64,000 nucleotides of DNA, taken from Streptomyces broussonetiae (lineage in GTDB: Bacteria > Actinomycetota > Actinomycetes > Streptomycetales > Streptomycetaceae). The notes under the pieces are model-generated. The model was given only the letters and a program-made list of their open reading frames with translations, had not been told where the DNA came from and did no database searches. Location: positions 3,100,001 through 3,164,000 of the forward strand of contig NZ_CP047020.1 of assembly GCF_009796285.1 (NCBI RefSeq). The letters are read 5' to 3'. Shown one piece after another: positions 40,574-49,164 of the stretch. The position numbers and the translations under genes are program-made. Numbering within the stretch: the first letter of the stretch is position 1; the number at the start of each line of letters is the position of its first letter.

Positions 40574-41851
40574 ATGGCGTGGATACGGAAAGTCCGGTGC
40601 CAGGCGCGGGCCTGGCAGGCGGCGCGGACGGAGTGGAAGGCGGAGCACGAGCGTTTCAAGGCCGCGCAGCGGGCCGCCCGTGACCGGGGCGAGCACCCGG
40701 ACGTCGACCATCCGGGCCCGCCGCCGACCGGCTTCGCGCTGCTGCCCTGGCTGCTGATGGGGATGGGGGCCTTCTCCAACCTGCTGCAGGGCCGGACCCC
40801 GAACCCCTGGATCGGCGGCCTGGGCCTGCTCGCCTTCAACTCCCTGTACATCTACGTCACGTTCCGGGCCTTCGAGCGGGAGAAGCGCGAGGCTGTCTCC
40901 ACCCGGGTGGCGCTGCTGCTCATGGGCCTGCTGACCACGGGCCTGGCCCTCGGCTACGGCGGCAACTGGCTGATGTTCTTCCCGCTGCTGGGCCTCGCCG
41001 TGGGCGCCTCGCTGCGCGGGCCGTGGCTGGGCCGGACAGGTCTGCTGCTGACCGTGTACGCGGCAGCCGTCTCCGCCGTCCGCGGCGGCTGGGGCGATGC
41101 GACGAACATCGGCTATGCCACGTTCCTGTCCAGCATGGTGACCGCCGCCATCCTCGGCCTGTCCGAGGCGGTACGGGAGCTGCGGGCCGCGCGCGAGGAG
41201 CTGGCCCGGCGCGCGGTGGAGAAGGAACGGCTGCGGTTCTCGCGGGATCTGCACGACCTGCTCGGGCACACGCTGTCCGTGATCGTGGTGAAGTCGGAGG
41301 CGGCCCGGCGGCTGGCCCCGCGGAACATGGACGCGGCGCTGGGCCAGATCGCGGACATCGAGTCGGTGGGGCGGCAGGCGCTCACCGAGATCCGCGAGGC
41401 GGTGACCGGTTACCGGGAGGGCAGCCTCGCCACCGAACTGACCCGGGCCCGCTCGGCACTGTCCGCGGCGAGCCTGGAGCCGGTGGTACGGCAGTCCGGC
41501 CGCCCGCTCACCCCGCAGACCGAGGCGCTGCTCGGCTGGGTGGTGCGCGAGGCGGTCACCAACGTGGTCCGGCACAGTGACGCGAGCCGCTGCGAGATCA
41601 CGGTCGAGAGCGGCGCCGAGCAGGCCCGGCTCACCGTCACCGACAACGGAACCGGCAAGCCGGCCGGCCGGCCCCAGCAGGGCATCGGCGGTACGGGGCT
41701 GAAGGGGCTGACCGAGCGCCTCGCGGCGGCGGGCGGCTCGCTCACGGCCGGCCCGTCGCCGCGCGGCGGCTTCACGGTCACCGCCGAACTCCCGGTGGAG
41801 TCGGCGCAGTTCGCGAAGGACCCGGTGACTACGGCGCCCAGGGCGAGCTGA
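40574..41851 (+). CDS. Sensor histidine kinase (NarL/HisKA_3 type)
   Basis: 425 residues from ATG 40574. A soluble N-terminal segment is followed by five to six transmembrane helices (about 55-185), with no large extracellular loop, so a membrane-derived signal is likely. The dimerisation/phosphoacceptor motif is RFSRDLHDLLGHTLSVI, with the phosphorylated His in DLHD. The HATPase domain has EAVTNVVRHSDAS and VTDNGTG. The cognate NarL-type response regulator is probably the one at 43743, separated from it by the reversed abfB-like gene. The 3' end overlaps that gene by 23 bp. Confidence 0.92.
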   Translation: MAWIRKVRCQARAWQAARTEWKAEHERFKAAQRAARDRGEHPDVDHPGPPPTGFALLPWLLMGMGAFSNLLQGRTPNPWIGGLGLLAFNSLYIYVTFRAFEREKREAVSTRVALLLMGLLTTGLALGYGGNWLMFFPLLGLAVGASLRGPWLGRTGLLLTVYAAAVSAVRGGWGDATNIGYATFLSSMVTAAILGLSEAVRELRAAREELARRAVEKERLRFSRDLHDLLGHTLSVIVVKSEAARRLAPRNMDAALGQIADIESVGRQALTEIREAVTGYREGSLATELTRARSALSAASLEPVVRQSGRPLTPQTEALLGWVVREAVTNVVRHSDASRCEITVESGAEQARLTVTDNGTGKPAGRPQQGIGGTGLKGLTERLAAAGGSLTAGPSPRGGFTVTAELPVESAQFAKDPVTTAPRAS

Positions 41852-43397
41852 CCACCCAGCTGACGTCGTCGGTCCACGACGTACTGCTGTCGAAGTCGGC
41901 GGACCCGCCGTCGCTCGCTATGTAGAGGTTGTAGTCGTAGTGGCGCAGGTATCTCGTCGGGTAGTTGTACGACGCGAACGAGGTACCGGTGCCGCTCTTG
42001 CCGGTCTGCGGGCAGAAGGTGGCGTCGGCCCGGAACAGGGCGGTGCCGTCCATCGGCTGCCGGTAGAGCTTGTAGTCGAAGTGGCGCAGGTAGTCGCCGG
42101 GGTAGTTGCGCGACTCGAAGGAGACGCAGGAGCTGTCGGCAAGGCCCTGGCGGACGATCCAGGTGGCGTCGTTCTTGTCGAGGGACGAGCTGCTCGAGGT
42201 GATGGCGGACAGGACGCCCGCGTTGTTCTGGTGGCGCACGTAGTCGCCGGTGCAGCAGGAGGTGGTCGCGCGCAGCGAGATCTCCGAGCCCGCGCTCAGC
42301 GTGCCGGTGCTGCCGGTCGAGCCGCCGTAGCCGACGGAGACGATGTCGGCCTGGACGGCGTTGTCGGCGGCGTCGGTCGGGATGCCGGAGGTCATCACGC
42401 CCTCGAAGAAGGAGCCGATGGAGCCGTTGCTGTTGTCCCCACCGGTGCCGAGGACGATGGCGCCCTCCTGGTGCATCGGCGAGTAGCCCCCGGCGGTCGG
42501 CTCACCACCGGAATAGGTGGTCGTCAGTCCGCCGGATTGGGCATTCCCGTGTTTCAGCGCGAAATGGTCCTGCCCGTTGTTCTTGAGCAGCGCGGTCACG
42601 AACGGCAGCGCGCCCGTACCGGTGTTGGAGGAGTTCTTGCTGTATCCGGAGTCGGACTGGAACAGCCCGTTCTCCAGGTCGGCCTGCACCCAGGGGCCGG
42701 AGCCGTAGCAGGGCGAGAACCAGCACTCGGTGCCGAAGTTGATGGCGTCCATGTGCCCGTTGCCGGTGTCCTTGTTGTTGGTCTCGGCGTTGCCGTAGTC
42801 GAAGCAGCAGGAGCCGTTGACGTGGGTGCCGGAGGTCACCATGTACATCCCCTCGGCGGCGCCGTTGGTGGCGACGCCCGAGGTGGAGTCGTTCCGGTAG
42901 CCCATGCCGGCGGAGATCTCCAGGCCGTAGACCCGGTGGCCGCCGGCGGTCACCGGCAGCGCGTCCGCGGGCGCCCCCACATCGGCGGCGCCGGCCCCGC
43001 CCGCGCCCTCGATCGTCAGGTCGTTGTGACGGGAGGACTGGTCGTAGATCCTGGTGATGACGCAGGTCGTGCCGGAGCAGAAGGAGTCCTGGGCAGCCGC
43101 GTCGGCGTATCCGCCGGCCGCGAGCAGCCCGATGTCCTTCGTGGCACCGTCCGAGGCCCGCCGCACCTGGTACAGCGAGCCGTTGTACGAGGAGTACAGC
43201 GCCCGGACCAGGCTGTGCGCGGCGACGCAGGGGGTGCCCGCGGCGGCGTAGACGTCACAGGGCAGCGAACTCGCCGCGGCCGCCTGGGGCGCACCGGTGC
43301 CGAGCAGCAGCGCGGCGAGGGTGGCACAGACGGCGAGCACGGACAGGACGGCGCTTCTCGAGCGCCGGGGACGGACGTGGGGGGAACTCAGGAGCAC
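41829..43397 (-). CDS. Secreted alpha-L-arabinofuranosidase (GH54 with CBM42)
   Basis: 522 residues from GTG 43397, with GAGGTG upstream. A signal peptide (SRSAVLSVLAVCATLAALLL, cleavage near AAAAS) directs export. Residues about 45-375 form the GH54 domain with conserved cysteines (PCDVYAAAGTPCVAAHS, SGTTCVITRIYDQS, NGSCCFDYGN). Residues about 385-522 are the arabinose-binding CBM42, a beta-trefoil with repeats YPGDYLRHFDYKLY and YPTRYLRHYDYNLY. It releases arabinose from arabinoxylan side chains. It is inserted in reverse between kinase and regulator genes of one two-component system. Confidence 0.93.
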   Translation of the reverse strand: MLLSSPHVRPRRSRSAVLSVLAVCATLAALLLGTGAPQAAAASSLPCDVYAAAGTPCVAAHSLVRALYSSYNGSLYQVRRASDGATKDIGLLAAGGYADAAAQDSFCSGTTCVITRIYDQSSRHNDLTIEGAGGAGAADVGAPADALPVTAGGHRVYGLEISAGMGYRNDSTSGVATNGAAEGMYMVTSGTHVNGSCCFDYGNAETNNKDTGNGHMDAINFGTECWFSPCYGSGPWVQADLENGLFQSDSGYSKNSSNTGTGALPFVTALLKNNGQDHFALKHGNAQSGGLTTTYSGGEPTAGGYSPMHQEGAIVLGTGGDNSNGSIGSFFEGVMTSGIPTDAADNAVQADIVSVGYGGSTGSTGTLSAGSEISLRATTSCCTGDYVRHQNNAGVLSAITSSSSSLDKNDATWIVRQGLADSSCVSFESRNYPGDYLRHFDYKLYRQPMDGTALFRADATFCPQTGKSGTGTSFASYNYPTRYLRHYDYNLYIASDGGSADFDSSTSWTDDVSWVVSSPWAP

Positions 43398-43742
43398 GAT
43401 GCACCTCGGGTTCGTCGTAGGGCAGTGCGGGTTCGTGTGGCGTCCAGCAGTGTCCGATATCCCGAACGTCGTTCGATCGAAATACCGAACCCATTCGACT
43501 GCTGAATTACCGGGGATTCCTTGAAATGCAGGGGCGATTGTTTTGGGCGGCACCCGAGACCGTCAACCCCCGCCGCACCGGAAAATGTGATTTCTTTAGG
43601 TGCCGACCGTCAGCGCCGTGCCCGACGACCGGAAGAAACCCGTCTCTTCAGGCATCAGCCGGACCATGTCCGTAAATCCCCCGGGCCAACCGGCGGTTGC
43701 TCGGTCCGGTGGCGCTCCGCTCGGCGGCCGTAGGCTGAGCCC
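43398..43742. other. Divergent promoter region of arabinofuranosidase and response regulator
   Basis: No gene. It contains the inverted repeat CGAACG-T-CGTTCG (43463-43475), a less G+C-rich stretch near 43,500-43,600, and a TAGGCT -10-like box 7 nt before the response-regulator ATG, implying a leaderless transcript. Confidence 0.5.
43463..43475. promoter_or_regulatory. Candidate operator upstream of the arabinofuranosidase gene
   Basis: CGAACGTCGTTCG is a perfect 6+1+6 inverted repeat 66 bp upstream of the GTG start. CGAA is repeated again twice within 20 bp. Its regulator is unknown; sugar-responsive LacI-type proteins are candidates. Confidence 0.4.
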
Positions 43743-44384
43743 ATGAACGAGATGCCCCGGGGCAGCAGGCCTGCCAAGTGCATTCGGGTTCTGCTCGCCG
43801 AGGACCAGGGGATGATGCGCGGGGCCCTCGCGCTGCTGCTCGGCATGGAGGACGACATCGAGGTCGTCGCCCAGGTCTCCCGGGGTGACACGATCGTCGA
43901 GGCGGCACTGCTGCACCGGCCCGACGTGGCCCTGCTGGACATCGAACTGCCGGGCGCCAGCGGGCTGGACGCGGCGGCCGAGCTGCGCGAGCAGGCGCCC
44001 GACTGCCGGGTGCTCATCCTGACCACCTTCGGCCGGCCCGGCTATCTGCGCCGGGCCATGGAGGCCGGAGCGGCCGGGTTCCTTGTCAAGGACGGGCCCG
44101 TGGAGGAACTGGCCTCGGCGATCCGGCGTGTGCTCACCGGTGAGACCGTGGTCGATCCGGCGCTGGCCGCCGCCGCGCTCGGCGCCGGGCCGAATCCGCT
44201 GACGGCCCGCGAGTGCGAGGTACTGACGGCGTCGGCGGACGGGGCGACGGTCGCCGACGTCGCCGGCCGGCTGCACCTGTCCGAGTCCACCGTCCGTAAC
44301 TATCTGTCCTCGGCGATCGGCAAGACGGGCACCCGGAACCGGGCGGAGGCGGTACGGGAGGCCCGGCAGCAGGGGTGGCTGTGA
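43743..44384 (+). CDS. NarL-family response regulator
   Basis: 213 residues. Receiver domain: acidic pair in LLAEDQGMM, phosphoacceptor Asp in VALLDIELPG, Thr in ILTTFG, and Lys in FLVKDGP. A LuxR-type helix-turn-helix follows (LTARECEVLTASADGATVADV, AGRLHLSESTVRNYLSSAI). It most likely pairs with the histidine kinase at 40574. The two would be a normal adjacent pair but for the 1.9 kb containing the abfB-like gene. The stop overlaps a possible short downstream reading frame (GTGA). Confidence 0.92.
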   Translation: MNEMPRGSRPAKCIRVLLAEDQGMMRGALALLLGMEDDIEVVAQVSRGDTIVEAALLHRPDVALLDIELPGASGLDAAAELREQAPDCRVLILTTFGRPGYLRRAMEAGAAGFLVKDGPVEELASAIRRVLTGETVVDPALAAAALGAGPNPLTARECEVLTASADGATVADVAGRLHLSESTVRNYLSSAIGKTGTRNRAEAVREARQQGWL

Positions 44385-44494
44385 GCCATGTGGATCAGGT
44401 GACCTCGATGACGTCCATGGCTTCCCTGACGTCAATGGCTTCCATGGCTTCCGTGATCTCCGTGGGCTACTGGACCACCTCCGCCGTCGCATAG
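44381..44494 (+). CDS. Possible 37-residue Met/Ser-repeat peptide coupled to the response regulator
   Basis: GTG 44381 overlaps the regulator TGA (GTGA). The frame reads a repetitive peptide (VTSMTSMASLTSMASMASVI) and stops at 44494, overlapping the anti-sigma gene end by 28 bp on the opposite strand. The DNA is an imperfect 18-bp direct repeat containing TGACGTC. Coupling geometry is good but the composition is low-complexity, so translation is unproven. Confidence 0.25.
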   Translation: MSHVDQVTSMTSMASLTSMASMASVISVGYWTTSAVA

Positions 44495-45246
44495 GCCGTC
44501 CCCTTGGGGGCCTCGCACACGAACCAGTCGACCGGGGAACCGGCCGCCGGTCTCGGCCGGACCAGGCTCATGGTGCCGTCCTGCCAGCCGCACTTGACCT
44601 GCCGGACGGACCTGGCGACCGTGCCCACCACCAGGCTCGCGGGACCGTCGGACCGCGCCGGGTCCACGGAGAACGCCGCCGACAGCAGATCCGTGCCGGA
44701 CAGGGGATCCCACTCGGCGGCCGTGTTGAACATGACCGCTCTGGGGTTGTCGTCGCCGGAGTACAGGCTTGCGTAGTGCGAGGACTTGCCGACCACGTCC
44801 CCGCGGTCGGGCAGCGCGCGGGAGTCGATGCCGTACCTCCTCATCGCGGCCAGCTGTCCGGCCGCCTCCGTGTCGTCGCGCGGCGCGTCCCAGACCGAGA
44901 CGACGACGCGCCAGCTCCTGCCGTGGTGGTCCGTGCCGTGGGCCAGCTCCGTGGTCTGCGGGTCGTACACATGCCGGGGACGGGTGGCCACCACCGAGGC
45001 CCTGTCCCCGTCCTGGCCGCCCGGCAGCCCGGTGACCGCGAGCGTCGCCCCCGTCGACCCCGCCAGTACCAGGGCGGTGGCCGCGGCCACCGCCCAGCGG
45101 CGGGCTCTGCGGCGCCGGCCGCCGCGGATGACCGCCTGGACCGGGGCTATGCCGATCTCCACCTCGTCCGCGGCATCCGCGAGAAGGAGGGCGATGTCCG
45201 TCTGTGTCATCTCGGCCGTTCCGTGGTTGTCCCGATCCGCACTCAT
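44467..45246 (-). CDS. Membrane-anchored partner of an ECF sigma factor (probable anti-sigma)
   Basis: 259 residues. The first 45 are cytoplasmic (MTQTDIALLLADAADEVEIG), followed by RRRRARR and one transmembrane helix (WAVAAATALVLAGSTGATLAV), then an extracytoplasmic domain of about 190 residues with a Cys pair. This is the layout of anti-sigma factors or sigma-linked sensors, though no zinc-binding HXXXCXXC motif is present. It starts directly after the SigE-type sigma gene stop (TAG then ATG), so the two are strictly coupled. Confidence 0.75.
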   Translation of the reverse strand: MSADRDNHGTAEMTQTDIALLLADAADEVEIGIAPVQAVIRGGRRRRARRWAVAAATALVLAGSTGATLAVTGLPGGQDGDRASVVATRPRHVYDPQTTELAHGTDHHGRSWRVVVSVWDAPRDDTEAAGQLAAMRRYGIDSRALPDRGDVVGKSSHYASLYSGDDNPRAVMFNTAAEWDPLSGTDLLSAAFSVDPARSDGPASLVVGTVARSVRQVKCGWQDGTMSLVRPRPAAGSPVDWFVCEAPKGTAYATAEVVQ

Positions 45247-45786
45247 CTATTTCCGCCCCCCGTACATCACCGTCTCCGCCAGTCCCGGTATGGCCCGCAG
45301 TTTCGCGATCCCCTTGGCCGCGTTGCTCTTCACCGTGCCGACCGAGCAGCCCATCGCCTCCGCCGCCTGGGTCTCCGTCAGGTCCTCCCAGTAGCGCAGG
45401 ACCACCGCCTCCCGCTGCCGCACGGGCAGTTGGGCGAGTGCCTTGAGCAGGGCGCTGCGGTCGTCGGCCTGCGCGATCCGGTCCCCCGTGTCGGGCACCT
45501 CGTGCACCAGTCCGGAGTCGTCCTTGGGAGCCAGGAACTCCTTGAGCCTTCTTCGGTGTTTGCGGGCATGCGCGTTGATCATCACCCGCCGCACATAGGC
45601 CTCCGGATCGTCCGCCGCACCGACCCGGCGCCAGGACACATAGACCTGCTCGAGCGTCGACTGGACCAGGTCCTCGGCGGCATGCTGCTCCCCCGTAAGG
45701 AGAAATGCCGTACGCATCAGCCGCGGCCAGCGGCCGACCATGAAGCTCTGGAACTCCTCGTTCCGAACCTTCTTCCCGTCCCCCAT
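45247..45786 (-). CDS. SigE-family ECF RNA polymerase sigma factor
   Basis: 179 residues from ATG 45786, with AGGAGGTG 5 nt before. Region 2 is FMVGRWPRLMRTAFLLTGEQHAAEDLVQSTLEQVY. Region 4 is LKALAQLPVRQREAVVLRYWED, then AAEAMGCSVGTVKSNAAKGIAKL, the usual promoter -35 reader. The SigE-like subgroup (about 170-180 residues, VRRVMINAHARKHRRR) is very common in Streptomyces and is generally controlled by a membrane partner, here the following gene. Target promoters were not identified. Confidence 0.93.
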   Translation of the reverse strand: MGDGKKVRNEEFQSFMVGRWPRLMRTAFLLTGEQHAAEDLVQSTLEQVYVSWRRVGAADDPEAYVRRVMINAHARKHRRRLKEFLAPKDDSGLVHEVPDTGDRIAQADDRSALLKALAQLPVRQREAVVLRYWEDLTETQAAEAMGCSVGTVKSNAAKGIAKLRAIPGLAETVMYGGRK

Positions 45787-45873
45787 GGGCACCTCCTAGA
45801 CATCAAAAAGAGTCCACGAGCCGCCCGGACCGTTGCCCGTCCCCGGGAAGAGATTCTTTCCGCGCCCCGGCCG

Positions 45874-47061
45874 CTACGCCCCGCGCAGCAGCGTCACCAC
45901 GGCCGCACCGCCCAGCCCGATGTTGTGCGCGAGCCCCACCCGCGCCCCGGGCACCTGCCGCTCCCCCGCCTCGCCACGCAGCTGCCAGACCAGTTCGGCG
46001 GCCTGCGCGAGGCCGGTCGCGCCGAGCGGATGCCCCTTGGAGATCAGCCCGCCGGACGGGTTCACCACCCACCGGCCGCCGTAGGTCGTCGCGCCGGACT
46101 CGACCAGCTTCCCGGACTCCCCCGGTGTGCACATGCCGAGCGCCTCGTACGTCAGCAGCTCGTTGACCGAGAAGCAGTCGTGCAGCTCGACCACGTCGAC
46201 GTCCTCGATGCCGAGCCCGGAGCGCTCGTACGCCTGCCGGGCCGCCGCGCGGGACATGGGCTGCCCGACGACGTCGATGCAGGAGCCGGAGGCGAAGGAC
46301 TCCTCCGTGTCCGTGGCCATGGCCTGCCCGGCGATCTCGACGAGCCCGGTGAGCCCGCGCTCCCCGGCGAACCGCTCGGAGACCACCACGGCCGCCGCCG
46401 CGCCGTCCGAGGTGGGCGAGCACTGGAGCTTGGTCAGCGGCCGGTGCACCATCCGGGCGGACAGGATGTCGGACACCTCGTACACGTCCCGGAACTGGGC
46501 GTAGGGATTGTGCGCGGAGTGCCGGTGGTTCTTGGCGGCGACGGCGGCGAGCTGGGCCTCGGTGGTGCCGTGGCGCTCCATGTGCTCGCGGGCCGCGGCG
46601 CCGAAGATCTGAGCGGTCGGCGGGGCCTGCTCGAAGCCGTGGCGAGCGGCCATGATGCCGTAGTGCCGGGCCACCGGGGACGTCGAGAAGTCACCCCCGT
46701 CGGCTCCCCCGCCCAGCGCGCCCTTCTTCATCCTCTCGAAGCCCAGCGCCAGGACACAGTCGGCCGCACCGCCCTCGACGAGCTGCCGGGCCAGCATCAG
46801 GGCGGTCGAGCCGGTCGCGCAGTTGTTGTTGACGTTGTAGACGGGGATGCCGGTGAGCCCCAGCTCGTACACGGCCCGCTGGCCGGCGGTGGAGGGCTGG
46901 AAGCAGTAGCCGATGGGAACCTGTTCCACATCGGTGTAGGCGATCCCGGCGTCCACGAGGGCCGCCTCGCCCGCTTCCCGCACCATGTCCCAGTACTGCC
47001 ATGAACGGGTCTCGGGCTTCTCGAACCTGGTCATCCCGACCCCGGCGACAAAGGCCTTCAT
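45874..47061 (-). CDS. Lipid-transfer protein / SCP2-type thiolase (sterol side-chain degradation type)
   Basis: 395 residues. The nucleophilic Cys is in VNNNCATGSTAL, and the His/Cys active-site loops are ELHDCFSVNELL and GHPLGATGLAQ, with NIGLGGAAVV at the end. This is the SCP2-thiolase family, annotated as lipid-transfer protein or acetyl-CoA acetyltransferase. In mycobacteria Ltp2-Ltp4 act in cholesterol side-chain cleavage as aldolases or thiolases. A KstR-type box lies 13 bp upstream of the start, overlapping the promoter. It is a single-gene unit. Confidence 0.92.
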   Translation of the reverse strand: MKAFVAGVGMTRFEKPETRSWQYWDMVREAGEAALVDAGIAYTDVEQVPIGYCFQPSTAGQRAVYELGLTGIPVYNVNNNCATGSTALMLARQLVEGGAADCVLALGFERMKKGALGGGADGGDFSTSPVARHYGIMAARHGFEQAPPTAQIFGAAAREHMERHGTTEAQLAAVAAKNHRHSAHNPYAQFRDVYEVSDILSARMVHRPLTKLQCSPTSDGAAAAVVVSERFAGERGLTGLVEIAGQAMATDTEESFASGSCIDVVGQPMSRAAARQAYERSGLGIEDVDVVELHDCFSVNELLTYEALGMCTPGESGKLVESGATTYGGRWVVNPSGGLISKGHPLGATGLAQAAELVWQLRGEAGERQVPGARVGLAHNIGLGGAAVVTLLRGA

Positions 47062-47073
47062 GGCGCGTCAGAT

Positions 47074-47087
47074 TAGAACGTGTTCCA
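47074..47087. promoter_or_regulatory. KstR-type operator upstream of the thiolase
   Basis: TAGAACGTGTTCCA matches TNNAACNNGTTNNA exactly and lies 13-26 bp before the ATG, where a repressor would block transcription. Confidence 0.82.
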
Positions 47088-47256
47088 TCAACACACCAGC
47101 CCCCGGCGGCGCGTATGCCGATTTCCTGACGCCGAGCCAGAAACCCATGAACCGGTCAAGGATTCACCAGGTTTGATTAGAAGCCCGAAGCAACGGAATA
47201 GTTGCCTGTGCATACGAGGTTTACCGAGCACTTATGTCCACGGGAGGCCTCACTCA

Positions 47257-49011
47257 ATGACCCACACGACGACCGACCAGCCGGCGCGGCAGGCAGGCGG
47301 GGCCGTGGTCCCGGTGCTCGCCTTCGCGGGCATCGTGGTCGCGGTGATGCAGACCCTGCTCGTGCCGGTCATCAAGGACCTGCCGCAGCTGCTGAGCACC
47401 GCCCCCAGCAACGCCACCTGGGTACTGACCTCGACCCTGCTGTCAGGCGCCGTCGCCACCCCGATCATGGGCCGCCTCGGTGACCTGTACGGCAAGCGGC
47501 GGATGCTGATCCTCAGCCTCGCCGTCATGGTGGTGGGCGCCCTGGTCAGCGCACTCACCAGCCAGCTGCTCACCATGATCGTCGGCCGTACCCTGCAGGG
47601 CTTCGCCATGGGCGCGATCCCGCTGGGCATCGGCCTCATGCGCGACATGCTCCCCCGCGAGAAGCTCGGCTCGGCCATGGCCCTGATGAGTTCCTCCATA
47701 GGCGTGGGCGGCGGCCTCGCCCTGCCCGCCGCCGCCCTGGTCGCGCAGCACACCAACTGGCACGCCCTGTTCTACGGCGCCGCCGGTCTCGGCGCGCTCG
47801 CCATCGTCCTCACCCTGCTCGCCGTGCCCGAGTCCCCGATGCGCGCCGCGGGCTCCTTCGACGTCCTGGGCGCGATCGGCCTGTCCGCCGGCCTGGTGCT
47901 GCTCCTGCTGCCGATCACCAAGGGCAGCGACTGGGGCTGGTCCTCCGGCACCACGCTCGGCCTGTTCGCCGCGTCCGTCGTCGTCCTCCTCCTGTGGGGC
48001 CTGTTCGAGCTGCGGATCCAGGCACCCCTGGTCGACCTGCGCACCACCGCACGCCCCGCCGTGCTCTTCACCAACCTCGCGTCGATCATGGTCGGCGTCG
48101 CGTTCTACGTCGTCTCGCTGGTCCTGCCCCAGCTGCTCCAGCTGCCGAAGGCCACCGGCTACGGCCTCGGCCAGTCCATGGTCGTCGCGGGTCTGTGCGT
48201 GGCTCCGCTGGGCCTGACGATGATGTTCACCGCCCCGGTCTACGCCCGCCTGTCCGCCCGCTTCGGCCCCAAGGTCACCCTGATCACCGGCCTGCTGATC
48301 ATCGCGATCGGCTACGGCGGCGGCCTCGGCCTGATGCACGCGGCGTGGCAGACCATCGTCACGTCCGTGATCCTCGGCGCCGGCATCGGCCTCGCCTACT
48401 CCTCGCTGCCCGCGCTGATCGTCGGCGCGGTCCCCGCCTCGGAGACCGGCGCGGCCAACGGTCTGAACACGCTGATGCGTTCCATCGGCACGTCGGTGTC
48501 GAGCGCCGTCATCGGCATGGTGCTGGCCAACACCGCGAACAAGGCGGGCGGTGTCGCCATCCCGACCATGCACGGCTTCCGGGTCTCGTTCCTGATCGCC
48601 ACGGCGGCCGTCGCGGTGGGTCTGCTGCTCGCGCTGTTCCTGCCCAAGGCCGCACGCCCGGCTCAGCAGCAGCCGCAGCACACGCAGTTGCGGGCCAGCA
48701 GCGAGGAGGACGCCGTCCTGGAGCAGGCCGAGGAGGTGCTGCGCGGCTTCCGCGGCCGGGTCCTGGACGCCACCGGCGTTCCGGTCGCCCGGGCCAAGGT
48801 CACGCTGATCGACCGGCGGGGGCGGCAGGCGGGCGCGACCGTCTCCGGCGAGGACGGCGCGTACGCGCTGGCCGTGCCGGCCGAGGGGGCCTATGTGCTG
48901 GCCGCGATGGCCTCCGGCCATGGGCCGCTCGCCTCTTCCGCCACGCATTCCGGTGAGGAGCGGGCTGTCGATCTGGATCTCTCGTTGCCCGGAGAGGTCG
49001 TGAGCGCCTGA
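47257..49011 (+). CDS. DHA2-type MFS drug exporter fused to a carboxypeptidase-regulatory-like domain
   Basis: 584 residues from ATG 47257, with GGGAGG 9 nt before. About 14 transmembrane helices (residues 15-475) are of the DHA2 type: WVLTSTLLSGAVATPIMGRLGDLYGKRRM is the loop 2-3 motif, then GRTLQGFAMGAIPLGIGLMRD. After a polar linker (AAR PAQQQPQHTQLRA) a cytoplasmic C-terminal domain (about 505-584, FRGRVLDATGVPVARAKVTLIDRRG, VSGEDGAYALAVPAEG) has the carboxypeptidase D regulatory-like fold. That domain is normally extracellular; here it should be cytosolic. Drug or signal-binding function unknown. Confidence 0.9.
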   Translation: MTHTTTDQPARQAGGAVVPVLAFAGIVVAVMQTLLVPVIKDLPQLLSTAPSNATWVLTSTLLSGAVATPIMGRLGDLYGKRRMLILSLAVMVVGALVSALTSQLLTMIVGRTLQGFAMGAIPLGIGLMRDMLPREKLGSAMALMSSSIGVGGGLALPAAALVAQHTNWHALFYGAAGLGALAIVLTLLAVPESPMRAAGSFDVLGAIGLSAGLVLLLLPITKGSDWGWSSGTTLGLFAASVVVLLLWGLFELRIQAPLVDLRTTARPAVLFTNLASIMVGVAFYVVSLVLPQLLQLPKATGYGLGQSMVVAGLCVAPLGLTMMFTAPVYARLSARFGPKVTLITGLLIIAIGYGGGLGLMHAAWQTIVTSVILGAGIGLAYSSLPALIVGAVPASETGAANGLNTLMRSIGTSVSSAVIGMVLANTANKAGGVAIPTMHGFRVSFLIATAAVAVGLLLALFLPKAARPAQQQPQHTQLRASSEEDAVLEQAEEVLRGFRGRVLDATGVPVARAKVTLIDRRGRQAGATVSGEDGAYALAVPAEGAYVLAAMASGHGPLASSATHSGEERAVDLDLSLPGEVVSA

Positions 49012-49043
49012 GGCCTCGGGGGGCCGTTGGGTTTGCGGCCTCC

Positions 49044-49080
49044 CGTCGTCGTGGTTTCCCGCGCGGTTCCCCGCGCCTCT
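49044..49080 (+). repeat. Streptomyces-type intergenic repeat tail
   Basis: TTTCCCGCGCGG followed by TTCCCCGCGCC resembles a repetitive sequence I recall at the ends of many Streptomyces genes. It lies between the MFS gene and the methyltransferase gene. Only one copy of this form is seen here, so the assignment rests on memory. Confidence 0.35.
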
Positions 49081-49164
49081 TCTTCACGCACCCCCTGTCA
49101 CATCGGTGGCCGGGGGTGCGGCAGCATGGGCGGCCGGAAGCGTCGTACGAACCGGAAGGCCCCC

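Noticed and set aside
47443..48948. A 501-codon minus-strand frame across the MFS gene
   Set aside because: Gly/Asp/Gln/His-rich antisense composition with no motif; the plus strand encodes a clear transporter.
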